Both the position numbers and the translations under genes were made by a program. A model generated the notes under the pieces. That model made no database searches. It had not been told where the DNA came from and saw only the letters and a list, made by a program, of their open reading frames with translations. A DNA stretch of 63,495 nucleotides from CAVTHW01 sp963734625 (GTDB taxonomy: Bacteria > Acidobacteriota > Terriglobia > Bryobacterales > Bryobacteraceae), in NCBI GenBank assembly GCA_963734625.1, contig CAVTHW010000017.1, positions 1-63,495 of the forward strand, read 5' to 3'. Each line of letters starts with the position of its first letter. Within the stretch, counting starts at the first letter, position 1. Positions 7,834 to 16,064 of the stretch are shown piece after piece.

Positions 7834-7868
7834 CGCGCGAGCGGCGAGGCTGCTCGCGCGTTTCCCTT
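7834..7868 (+). terminator. Hairpin terminator of the Gly-rich gene
   Basis: CGCGCGAGC (7834-7842) and GCTCGCGCG (7852-7860) form a perfect 9-bp stem with a 9-base loop, followed by TTTCCCTT. It lies 29 bases after the stop codon. Confidence 0.75.
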
Positions 7869-7945
7869 ATCTGGCGGACAGGCGGCGGTCGCATATTCCT
7901 GGAGATGGCGGCCGGAAAAATCGCGCAGTTCAGGCTGAGCGAATT

Positions 7946-8755
7946 TCAATGATCGCACGCGTCACGGACATCGGGCCGGATGGCGAATCCTATCCTGTCA
8001 TATACCCGAGCGGAACTTGCGGGGCATGGCGCAAAAACAATTTCAGAAGGGTACTCGTTCTGCACCTTAAGACCACCCATGGTTGTCTTTATGGGCTGAG
8101 CGTTTGCAGGGACGAGTTGGGCCACGATGGCGTCGCCAGTTTCTTCTCGGGCCCAGATCTGGAGTTCTCCGGGGTGGTCCCGCGCTCCGGCCAACGGGTC
8201 TTGAGAAAGGTCGGGGATCAACAAGCGGAAGCGGCCATCCGCCGAGGGATATGCCACATCTCCGACGGGGATGCCCGTGACGAGACTATCGTCCAGTCTC
8301 AAGAACGACTGGCCCCAGCGAGCAAGGTACTTGGCCTGCAACTTAACTCTATGCCCGTACAGCCGGTCGGTTCGGATCAATGCTCCCTGAAGCCAGATAC
8401 TCCTGATAGGTTGGCAGGTGAAAAGGTATTGTGGGTTATCAGAGCCAGAAAGAAGCAGATCGAGGGTCTGTATCGCGCAGCCTGGAGCATAGAGAATCGC
8501 CTTGATTCCAGTTGCGGGAAGCCCTTCAAGCGTCGTGCTGATGATATACGAAGAGATGCCGGAGCGCGGCTGAACCCAACCGCCGAAGTCCTGCCCCGTC
8601 AGTACATAGCGGACGAAGAAACTTTCGGAGATCACTCCAGGTGGAAGTTTGATTTCAACGTAGTGGGATGGATTGGCTGGACTTGGGGTCTGTCCTGAGC
8701 AAAAGGCGGCGAACAAGGCCATTTTGCTGAAGAATCCGACCAACCGGCGCTTCAT
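7946..8755 (-). CDS. Secreted hypothetical protein
   Basis: The protein has 269 residues. The N-terminus is signal-like (MKRRLVGFFSKMALFAAFCSG). The mature part is rich in beta-type sequence, with phrases such as GVISESFFVRYVLTGQD and GYAPGC-like turns typical of the TTR/carboxypeptidase-regulatory-like sandwiches common in acidobacteria, but I cannot name a family. The start at 8755 begins the signal peptide; the frame is open further upstream (to 8893) without signal-like sequence. It is divergent from the gene at 8841, with 85 bases between starts. Confidence 0.6.
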   Translation of the reverse strand: MKRRLVGFFSKMALFAAFCSGQTPSPANPSHYVEIKLPPGVISESFFVRYVLTGQDFGGWVQPRSGISSYIISTTLEGLPATGIKAILYAPGCAIQTLDLLLSGSDNPQYLFTCQPIRSIWLQGALIRTDRLYGHRVKLQAKYLARWGQSFLRLDDSLVTGIPVGDVAYPSADGRFRLLIPDLSQDPLAGARDHPGELQIWAREETGDAIVAQLVPANAQPIKTTMGGLKVQNEYPSEIVFAPCPASSARVYDRIGFAIRPDVRDACDH

Positions 8756-8840
8756 GGCTTCCATCATAGCGCTGGCAGTTGGGCGCACGCAGCGGGGCGG
8801 ATGCGGCCGTTCCCGGCTGTGGTATTCTTCACCTTCGGTC

Positions 8841-9374
8841 ATGAGATTCAAACGCCGCGGCGAAACGGATCGTCTCCAGCAGCTTGCCAGCAAGCTGGAG
8901 GCTGCCGCGAAGAAGGACGAAGAGCAGAAACTGGAGGCGCAGGAAGTCTACCTGCTGCGCGCCCGGGCCGCAACGGAACTGCACGGGAAGTGCACGGAAC
9001 TCGTCGAGGCAGTGAACTTGCTGCTGCCGGCGCCCCTGCTGGAGTTATCGCCGGCCGATTACTCGCCGGCCATGTTCCAGGACGCCGAGCCCACCATTTT
9101 CCAGATCGGCTTCTCGGGCCGCCTGGTACACCTCGAGTTCCACTCCACCGAGACGCTGCGCTCGACCGAGCGCTTCCGGACTCCCTACATTCTGGAGGGG
9201 TCCATCCGCGCCTTTAATCAGGAACTGCTGGAATTGGCTGCGGTTCCGGAACAGTTTCTGTTCTGTTGTCCGGAGAATGACCGGTTGAAATGGATGTGGT
9301 TCGACCCGCGTATCCAACGCGCGGCCCTGCTGGACCAGAATCACCTGATCACCCTGCTGGAACGCCTGCTGTAG
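8841..9374 (+). CDS. Hypothetical protein with N-terminal coiled coil
   Basis: The protein has 177 residues. Residues 1-50 are strongly charged and helical (QQLASKLEAAAKKDEEQK), followed by a mixed alpha/beta domain ending MWFDPRIQRAALLDQNHLI. No signal peptide or catalytic motif is visible, so it is probably cytoplasmic. The ATG at 8841 is the first start after the intergenic region; the frame is open upstream but that stretch lies antisense to the neighbouring signal peptide. Function unknown. Confidence 0.65.
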   Translation: MRFKRRGETDRLQQLASKLEAAAKKDEEQKLEAQEVYLLRARAATELHGKCTELVEAVNLLLPAPLLELSPADYSPAMFQDAEPTIFQIGFSGRLVHLEFHSTETLRSTERFRTPYILEGSIRAFNQELLELAAVPEQFLFCCPENDRLKWMWFDPRIQRAALLDQNHLITLLERLL

Positions 9375-9489
9375 CTCAAGGAAGGGGCTGTAGGGGATAA
9401 TTGCCTGGCAAGGGCAATGGTCGGCAGAAATGAAGGGATCGCAGGGGTTTGGGGCGGGCTATCGGCGGAACAGCCTCTCTTCCTTGAGC
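9374..9489. repeat. Short inverted repeat in the intergenic region
   Basis: GCTCAAGGAAG (9374-9384) and its exact complement CTTCCTTGAGC (9479-9489) enclose 94 bases. It has no T-run. I see nothing else in 9375-9620. Confidence 0.35.
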
Positions 9490-9620
9490 CTTCGTCCGAT
9501 GATTCACGCCGGAGAAACGAGCAAGTCAGCCTCCAAACTCCAATCTAGTGTTTTCAGCAGGTTCGCAGCAGGGGAAGATTTGCGGTGTTCAAGAACTGCA
9601 CACGCCGAACGCAATTCCGA

Positions 9621-10013
9621 TCACCGGGCCCGATGCTCCTCCAGCAACGCCAGCACATTCGCCTCGATCTGGTCGCGGACGCGGCGATAGACCTTCATGC
9701 TCTGGCCGATGGGGTCCTGGATGTCCCAGTCCCGAACCGGCACGGTTCCGGCCTCCGGAACGGGACAGCCGCATAGAGAAACAATCAGGTCGAAGGTCTC
9801 GGGCTTGACCCAGTCCAGGGGCTTGGGAAGCTGGTCGCCAAGGTCGATGCCCTTTTCGTCCATCACCACGCGGGTCGGCGGCGCGATGATGGTGGCGGGC
9901 ATCAGGCCGGCGCTTTCGACTTCCCACACGCCCTGGCCGTAGGCTCGGGCGAAACCCTCCGCCATCTGGCTGCGGCAGGAGTTGCCAATGCACACGAAAA
10001 GCACGCGGGTCAC
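9621..10013 (-). CDS. arsC: Arsenate reductase ArsC / low-molecular-weight phosphatase fold
   Basis: The protein has 130 residues. The LMW-PTP P-loop is C8-x5-R14-S (CIGNSCRS). The general acid Asp lies in RDWDIQDP. A second Cys pair is present as C81-G-C83, which fits thioredoxin-coupled arsenate reductases that relay the disulfide through two extra Cys residues, although the spacing is unusually tight. Its start overlaps the pdxT stop by 4 bases, so it is co-transcribed with the vitamin B6 genes. No ars repressor or efflux gene is nearby, so a phosphatase role remains possible. Confidence 0.8.
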   Translation of the reverse strand: MTRVLFVCIGNSCRSQMAEGFARAYGQGVWEVESAGLMPATIIAPPTRVVMDEKGIDLGDQLPKPLDWVKPETFDLIVSLCGCPVPEAGTVPVRDWDIQDPIGQSMKVYRRVRDQIEANVLALLEEHRAR

Positions 10014-10576
10014 GGCGTCACCTTGTCGAGGAAGAGACGATGCACCCGGCCGTCGCCAGTCAGTTCGGGATGAAAGGTCGCGGCCATGTGCCGGCCCTGT
10101 TCCACCAGCACCGGATCGCCGTCGTAGCGAGCCAGGACGCGCACCGCCGGCCCGGTCCGGCGGATGACGGGCGCGCGGATGAAGACCGCTTCCATGGGGC
10201 CGTCCAGGCCGTCGATTTGCGCTACCCGGCTGTCCAACTGGCGGCCGTAAGCATTGCGCTCCACATCGATGTCCATCAGCCCGAGGCTTTCCTGGGTGGG
10301 GTTGGAAACCACGGCGGCCAGCAGGATCGCGCCGGCGCAGGTGCCGAAGATCGGCCGCCGCTCGCCGAACCGCCGCAAAGGCTCTATCAGGCGCTCAGCG
10401 AGCAGGAGCTTGAGCATGGTGCTGCTCTCGCCGCCCGGAATAATGAGGCCGTCCACGGGCTCCAACTCGGCCGCGGTGCGGACTTCGACGGCGCGCACGC
10501 CCGCCCGCTCGAGGGCCCGCTGGTGCGCCTCGAAGTCGCCCTGGAGGGCGAGTACGCCGATGGTGACAGCCGGCAT
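10010..10576 (-). CDS. pdxT: Pyridoxal 5'-phosphate synthase glutaminase subunit
   Basis: The protein has 188 residues, the family length. It releases ammonia from glutamine and channels it to PdxS for PLP synthesis. The catalytic triad is visible: C80 in FGTCAGAI, and H169 and E171 in FHPELTGDG. The substrate-binding GGESSTM is at about 48-54. The ATG at 10576 shares a base with the pdxS stop (TAATG), which indicates translational coupling; a TTG two codons upstream is unnecessary. It forms a 12+12 complex with PdxS in the cytoplasm. Confidence 0.96.
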   Translation of the reverse strand: MPAVTIGVLALQGDFEAHQRALERAGVRAVEVRTAAELEPVDGLIIPGGESSTMLKLLLAERLIEPLRRFGERRPIFGTCAGAILLAAVVSNPTQESLGLMDIDVERNAYGRQLDSRVAQIDGLDGPMEAVFIRAPVIRRTGPAVRVLARYDGDPVLVEQGRHMAATFHPELTGDGRVHRLFLDKVTP

Positions 10577-11460
10577 TACCAACCGCGAGTCTGAAGCAGT
10601 TCGGATTCCGGGATCTTGGAAATGTCGAGGCCCGGCATGGCCAGACCAAGGTCCGCGCAGGCTTCCAGCAGCTTCGCCGGATCGTTGAAATATGTGGCCG
10701 CCATGACGATGGCCCGCGCGCGCGCTTCGGGGTCCTCGCTCTTGAAGATGCCGGAGCCGACAAAAATGGCCTCGGCGCCCAGTTGCATGACCAGTGCCGC
10801 ATCGGCGGGAGTGGCGATGCCGCCCGCCGAGAAGTTGGGTACCGGCAGCTTGCCGTGCTCGGCGGCATACTCGACCAGTTCCAGCGGAGCTTGCAGCTTC
10901 TTCGACTCGGACACCAGTTCCTCTTTGCCGAGCACCGTGAGCTGCTTCATCTCCTTCTGGATGGTGCGCATGTGGCGCACGGCCTCGACGATGTTGCCCG
11001 AGCCCGCCTCGCCCTTGGTGCGGATCATGGCGGCGCCTTCGGCGATCCGGCGCAGCGCCTCGCCCAAGTTGCGCGCGCCGCAGACGAAGGGGACCTTGAA
11101 GCCGCGCTTGTCGATGTGATGCTCCTCGTCGGCGGGCGTAAGCACCTCGCTCTCGTCGATGTAATCGACTTTGAGCGCTTCCAGGATCCGGGCCTCGGTG
11201 AAGTGGCCGATGCGGGCCTTGGCCATCACCGGGATGCTGACGGCCTGCATGATCTCGCGGATCTTGTTGATGGGCGCCATGCGGGCCACGCCGCCTTCCT
11301 TGCGGATGTCCGCGGGCACCCTCTCCAGGGCCATCACCGCGACGGCGCCGGCGCGCTCCGCGATGAGCGCCTGCTCGGCGTTGGTCACGTCCATAATGAC
11401 CCCGCCCTTCAGCATTTCCGCCAAACCGACTTTGACCCGAAACGTGTCGTCCATATACAT
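10576..11460 (-). CDS. pdxS: Pyridoxal 5'-phosphate synthase lyase subunit
   Basis: The protein has 294 residues and is very strongly conserved. It builds PLP from ribose 5-phosphate, glyceraldehyde 3-phosphate and ammonia. K81 (VMAKARIGH) and K149 (RTKGEAGSG) are the two lysines that carry the intermediates, and D24 (VIMDV) is also present. AGGAGG precedes the ATG by 6 bases. The gene is followed without gap by pdxT and then arsC, and is preceded at 33 bases by the frameshifted regulator pdxR on the same strand. Confidence 0.97.
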   Translation of the reverse strand: MYMDDTFRVKVGLAEMLKGGVIMDVTNAEQALIAERAGAVAVMALERVPADIRKEGGVARMAPINKIREIMQAVSIPVMAKARIGHFTEARILEALKVDYIDESEVLTPADEEHHIDKRGFKVPFVCGARNLGEALRRIAEGAAMIRTKGEAGSGNIVEAVRHMRTIQKEMKQLTVLGKEELVSESKKLQAPLELVEYAAEHGKLPVPNFSAGGIATPADAALVMQLGAEAIFVGSGIFKSEDPEARARAIVMAATYFNDPAKLLEACADLGLAMPGLDISKIPESELLQTRGW

Positions 11461-11493
11461 GAGTTCCTCCTGGCAGGCTAAAGCCTACCCTAC

Positions 11494-12977
11494 CTAAACC
11501 ATCGCTGGGGCGGGATCGTGGCGCCGCGAGGCGCGAACCCGCTCCAGTTCGTTCCTAAAGATCTCACCCAGGCGCTCGACGCCCGCCTGGATCCTGTCCG
11601 GCGCCAGACCGGCGAAACTCAGCCGCAGGCTGCCCGGATCGTGGTGCGTTACCTCGAAATACTTGCCGGGGACATAAGTCACGTTCTCCCTTTCGGCGCG
11701 AGGGAGCAGTTCGGCCGCATCCAGCGGCTCCGGCAGCCGGACCCAAACATTCATCCCGCCTCGCGGGCGCGTGAAGAGCGTGCCGTCAGGCAGGTATCGC
11801 TCGCAGGAGTCCAGCACGGCGGCCAGACGCCGCGAGCCCTCGGCGACTATTCCGGCGACGTGCGCCGCCAGCCGCCCCGACTCGGCGAACCGCAGCAGCA
11901 CGGCCTGCGAAAGCTGGTCGGTGTGCAGGTCGGTCAACTGTTTGGCCTCCGCGAGGCGCGCCACCAGTGCCCTGGGCGCGGTGATCCAGCCCACCCTCAG
12001 GCCCGGAAAAGCGACCTTGGAGAAACTGCGCAGCAGGACCGTGTCGCCGGTCTCGTCAAGCTGCTTCAGGGACGGCAGGAATTCGCCTTCATAGCGCAGG
12101 CCGCTGTAGATGTCATTCTCCACCACGACGGCCCCCGCCTCCCCCATCTTGGCCAAGATTCGGCGGCGGGAGGTCACCGGAATGGTGGCGCCGGTTGGAT
12201 TCTGGAAGCTGGGCGTAACCACCAACAGACGCGGTTTCTCGCGGAGCAGGGCGCGCTCCAGCGAATCCACCTCCAGGCCACGCGGCCCCACTGGGACTCC
12301 CACCACGCGCGCGCCGGCGCGCAGGAGCAGGTTCTTGACGCCCGGATAGACGGGATCCTCCACCAGCACCGTGTCGCCGGGGCGGAGCAGCACGCGCAGG
12401 GTCAGGTCCAACGCTTGCTGGCAGCCGCTGGTGACCAGGATGTCGTCCTGCGGGCGGACCAGGCCTTCGCGCCGGGCTTCCTCCAGCAGATATTCCCGCA
12501 ACGGCGGATAGCCGGCCGGTGAGCCAAGCTGAAGAATGGCCGCAGCGCCCGGTTCGCCGAGCACTTCGCGGCACACGGAGCGGACCTCGTCCAACGGGAA
12601 CAGTTCGCGGCCGGGCAAGAGGTGGCAAAGCTGATAACCGTCGCCGGCTCGGCCGGGGAAGAGGACGGCCCCGCAGTCAGGCGGTCCTGATCCTCCAGCA
12701 GCCGGCCCCAATCCAGGCCAGTGCCCGCCGCCGGCTCGCCGGTGACGAAACTCCCGCGGCCCACGTGCCCCCGGATCAGGCCCTCGGATTCGAGCAGATC
12801 GTAGGCTGCCGAGACTGTAGTGCGGTTCAGTCCAAGTGAGCCAGCCAATTCCCTGGTGGACGGCAGCTTCTCGCCTCGCGGGAGGTGGCCGGTAGAGATC
12901 CAGTCCCGCAGTTGATCGTGCAACTGCTTGTATAGCGGCAGGCTGGAGCCGGGATCAAGTTGGGGGCTGGAGAACAT
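11494..12977 (-). pseudogene. pdxR: MocR/GntR-type regulator with PLP aminotransferase domain (PdxR-like), frameshifted
   Basis: Two frames together give a full-length MocR protein of about 490 residues. The first frame (12977 to about 12620) holds the GntR winged helix (PLYKQLHDQLRDWI, GEKLPSTRELAGSLGLNRTT) and linker. The second frame (about 12650 to 11494) holds the fold-type-I aminotransferase domain with SFSKVAFPGLRVGWI, whose Lys would bind PLP. The switch falls in the phrase ISFATS/LPGRELFPLDE at about 12618, and one missing base explains it. Such regulators sense PLP and control pdxST, which lies directly downstream. This is either a recent loss of function or a sequence error, because no other damage is visible. 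Confidence 0.85.
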
Positions 12978-13015
12978 GGTCTAGCTTCTAGAGAGAAGCA
13001 TACCATTTTGGACTG
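12977..13015 (+). promoter_or_regulatory. Possible PdxR operator: two direct half-sites
   Basis: TGGTCTA (12977-12983) and TGGACTG (13009-13015) are direct near-repeats 32 bases apart, about three helical turns. They overlap and flank the start of pdxR. As I recall, MocR regulators bind spaced direct repeats of the type TGG[A/T]CTA. Function is inferred. Confidence 0.35.
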
Positions 13016-13351
13016 GCGTTTTCAGTCAGGTGAGGGATGCCAACAAGAAACGTCCGAGTTGATCGGACGTTGAATCCTTGGGCGTCAAGGGAGGTCCATC
13101 AGTTGACTGTTTGAACTGCGACATGTCAGCAGGGGCGTCATATGTCCAAGTGGGCTTGAAGCGACCGCCCCGCTTCCCTGAGTGGCGTTTTAGGACCGAT
13201 CTTAAGTTGGCCCAGTTTGGGACTCGCGCAGCGCTCCGCCAAGTATGTGAACAAGTGACCGGTCTGCCATGGTACGATGTGCCGGGGTATCTTCACGTGA
13301 CCGGGATTCGTAGTCACGTGCCAGTGAACTTGGTCTGGCTGGGAGGCAATC
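12978..13351. other. Intergenic region between pdxR and the DUF885 gene
   Basis: Apart from the possible operator at its left end and GGGAGG before the next gene, I see nothing functional here. A 153-codon plus-strand frame from 13078 runs into the next gene in a different phase and resembles no protein. Confidence 0.5.
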
Positions 13352-15127
13352 ATGACCGACACCCTGGTTCAGTTCCGCCGCAGAGGGTACGTCGCTGCGA
13401 TCCTCTGGATCCTCCCCGTTCTCCTTTCTGCGCAATCCAGGGTACAGCAGAACCCGGGCGAGCACCTCCAAGCGCTCGTCAGAGCCGACTGGGAAAGCGC
13501 AAAGCCTGCACCGGATCGGTGGCCCGACCTGAGTCCTGATGGGCTGCGCAATCGTGAGGCGCAGGATCGGGCGACGCTCCTCGCTTTGCATGCGCTTTCG
13601 CGCGACAGTCTAAGCGGCGAAGGGCGCACGTTGTACGACCTGTTGGAGTGGGACCTCAGCCGTCGTCTGGAGCAATTCCGGTTGCGTCTGTATCTCACAC
13701 CGTTTTGGAACGACGTTCGCTTTGGTCAATCAATACTGGGGATTTACGCAGCCTTCTCTCAGCCTGCACCAACTTCTCCCGCAGAATATGAATTGCGCAT
13801 CCGAAAACTCGAGTCATTCCCTTCATACGTTCAACAGCACATCAGGCTCATGCGCCAGGCCATCCAAGTCCGAATGATGCCCTCAAGGGAATCTGCTTTC
13901 GCTTCAGCTTCGGGCACCCTCCAACTGCTGCAGGCATTAGATAAGTCCCCGAGTTACAATCGGTTCGTGTCAGCCCCACAGGAGGCTGGTCCTGATCGCG
14001 CGAGACTTCAAGAGGAAGCAAACAATTTGGTCCGCGAGCGAGTCCTGCCAGCGCTCAAAGAGTTCTATGATGTTCTGACGAAGGAGTACCTTCCTGACTG
14101 CCCTGGATTCGCCAGCCTTTCTGAGTGGCCGAACGGGGGTGAGGTCTACCGCGAATTGGCGCGTCGCTACACCACGGTTGAACTCGACCCGAAGGAGCTC
14201 CATGAGTACGGATTGAGTGAAGTCGCCCGCATCCGGTCCGCTATGGCCGCTGTGGTACTGAAGACCGGCTTCAATGGGTCCCTCGATGATTTCTTGACAG
14301 GAGCGCGGACCGACAAGCGGTTCTACTTCGGCAACGACGTAGAATTGCTCGCAGCCTATCGGGCGGCGGTGGCACGAATTGAGCCACTCGTACCCAGGAT
14401 TGTCCACAGGCTGCCTCGGATATCCCTAAGAGTCGAACCGGATCGCAGCGGCGGGGTGGCAGCCCGCTACCGGGCGCCGGTTACCGGAGATAGGGAGGGC
14501 GTTGTGATGGTGGATGTCGCGAGGCCGGAGATCCGTCCGAAGTTCGAGATCATTCCTCTAATGCTCCATGAAGGTATGCCCGGACATCACCTCCAAGGCT
14601 CGCTCGCCCAAGAGTTTCAAGCAGACAGCTCCCGTGCAGAGGCGGAGATGGCACTGCTCACGCGCCGAAATGATGCTTTCTCGGAGGGTTGGGCGCTTTA
14701 CGCAGAGACTCTCGGCGATGAACTAGGGCTCTACAGCGATCCGTACGACAAGTTCGGTCAGCTTAGTCAGGAGCTGGTGCGTGCTGTGCGTGTGGTTGTT
14801 GATACGGGAGTACACGCGTATGAGTGGAGCGCAGCCAAGACCAAGCAGTATTTCATTGCGCAAACCGGAAAAGCGGATGCGGTAGCCGACTCCGAGGTCT
14901 TACGATCAGTCCGACCGGGAGAACCGCTCGCCTACAAAGTGGGGCAAGAACGGATCAAGGCCATGCGCGACCGCGCGGCGCGAGCGCTCGGGCGCAGTTT
15001 CGACGTCCGGAGTTTCCACGATACCGTGCTCCGTTGGGGGCCTCTACCACTTGGAATTCTCGAACGGAAGCTTGACGAGTGCTTGAAGAGCCCAGACTGC
15101 TCGGTTACCTTTAAAGCGGTCCCATGA
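13352..15127 (+). CDS. DUF885 family secreted metallopeptidase-like protein
   Basis: The protein has 591 residues. A signal peptide occupies about 1-28 (YVAAILWILPVLLSAQS). The DUF885 hallmark HEGMPGHHLQ is at about 406-415; H406, E407 and a downstream Glu in the helix EGWALYAETLGDELG (HExxxH-type zinc-binding arrangement) are the presumed metal ligands. GGGAGG precedes the ATG. Members are thought to be zinc peptidases of the gluzincin type, but their substrates are largely unknown. The gene is monocistronic. Confidence 0.88.
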   Translation: MTDTLVQFRRRGYVAAILWILPVLLSAQSRVQQNPGEHLQALVRADWESAKPAPDRWPDLSPDGLRNREAQDRATLLALHALSRDSLSGEGRTLYDLLEWDLSRRLEQFRLRLYLTPFWNDVRFGQSILGIYAAFSQPAPTSPAEYELRIRKLESFPSYVQQHIRLMRQAIQVRMMPSRESAFASASGTLQLLQALDKSPSYNRFVSAPQEAGPDRARLQEEANNLVRERVLPALKEFYDVLTKEYLPDCPGFASLSEWPNGGEVYRELARRYTTVELDPKELHEYGLSEVARIRSAMAAVVLKTGFNGSLDDFLTGARTDKRFYFGNDVELLAAYRAAVARIEPLVPRIVHRLPRISLRVEPDRSGGVAARYRAPVTGDREGVVMVDVARPEIRPKFEIIPLMLHEGMPGHHLQGSLAQEFQADSSRAEAEMALLTRRNDAFSEGWALYAETLGDELGLYSDPYDKFGQLSQELVRAVRVVVDTGVHAYEWSAAKTKQYFIAQTGKADAVADSEVLRSVRPGEPLAYKVGQERIKAMRDRAARALGRSFDVRSFHDTVLRWGPLPLGILERKLDECLKSPDCSVTFKAVP

Positions 15128-15425
15128 CGCCGAGATGCCGGGAAGCGAGAACGAAACTGCCTCACCGCATCCGAAGAAACGGATTTCGAGATTCAGCCAA
15201 GCAAAGCTTGGAGCCGCCGATAACTTCCCGGTCTGTCCAGTTCGAGGAGATTGAAGGGGTGGGCGATCCGAGAGTCTCGGCGTGGCCGCATAGTCGCTTG
15301 TAGTAAGAAGTGCCCGTTGCGGCGCCAATGCAGGTCTACCCGCCAATAGCCGCTCAGCGTTCAGGAATCCCCGTGCGGATCAAGATCCCTGGAAGGGGGA
15401 CACTGGCCCACGATGATCGCTCTCG

Positions 15426-16064
15426 TCAGTCGATCATGCCGCTGCGGACGGCGAAGCGGACCAGTTCGCCGATGCTGTGCAGGTTGAGTTTCTCCATGAT
15501 CCGGCCGCGGTGGGCCTCCACCGTGTACACGCTTAGTTTCAGCAGGGAGGCGATTTCCTTGTTGGTCTTGCCCTCGGCGAGCATTTGGAGGACCTCGCGC
15601 TCGCGAGGGCTCAGCAAATCCAGCGGATCGGAGACGTGCTTGCGGTAATCCGAGAGAACCGCGTCGGAAACCGCCGGGCTCAGGTATCCCTCGCCTCGCG
15701 CCACGGCTCGAACCGCGCCCAGCAGGTCGCTGTCAAATGCGTCCTTGAGGAGGTAGCCCCGAGCCCCGGCGCGCAGAATCTCTCGCACGTAAACCGAGTC
15801 CTTGTGCATGCTCAGGGCCAGGATGCGCGTACGCGGTGTCGATTCGGAGAGGCGGCGGGTAGCCTCGATGCCGTTCAAACCGGGCATGGCGACATCCATG
15901 ACCACCACGTCGGGATGGAGGCGCTCGGCCATCTCGACGGCTTCGCGGCCGTCGGCGGCTTCCCCGACTATTTCCATGTCGGACTCCGCCGCCAGTATCA
16001 TGCGGAAGCCTTGGCGGACTAAACCGTGGTCATCCGCGAGCAGCACTCGCGTCTTCTTGTTCAT
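15426..16064 (-). CDS. NarL/FixJ-type response regulator
   Basis: The protein has 212 residues: receiver domain (1-120) with phospho-acceptor D57 (VVVMDVAMPG), acidic pair D11-D12 and K109 (YLLKDA), then a LuxR-type helix-turn-helix (150-205, LSPREREVLQMLAEGKTNKE). It is a DNA-binding transcription factor activated by phosphorylation. It overlaps the 3' end of the histidine kinase gene by 35 bases, so the two form a two-component pair. Targets are unknown. Confidence 0.95.
   Translation of the reverse strand: MNKKTRVLLADDHGLVRQGFRMILAAESDMEIVGEAADGREAVEMAERLHPDVVVMDVAMPGLNGIEATRRLSESTPRTRILALSMHKDSVYVREILRAGARGYLLKDAFDSDLLGAVRAVARGEGYLSPAVSDAVLSDYRKHVSDPLDLLSPREREVLQMLAEGKTNKEIASLLKLSVYTVEAHRGRIMEKLNLHSIGELVRFAVRSGMID

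Noticed and set aside
7305..7958. Minus-strand open frame of 217 codons
   Set aside because: It is antisense to the Gly-rich secreted gene, whose promoter, ribosome site and terminator are all visible. The frame has no ribosome site.
13078..13539. Plus-strand frame of 153 codons before the DUF885 gene
   Set aside because: No homology-like pattern, and it overlaps the start of the DUF885 gene, which has a good ribosome site and signal peptide.
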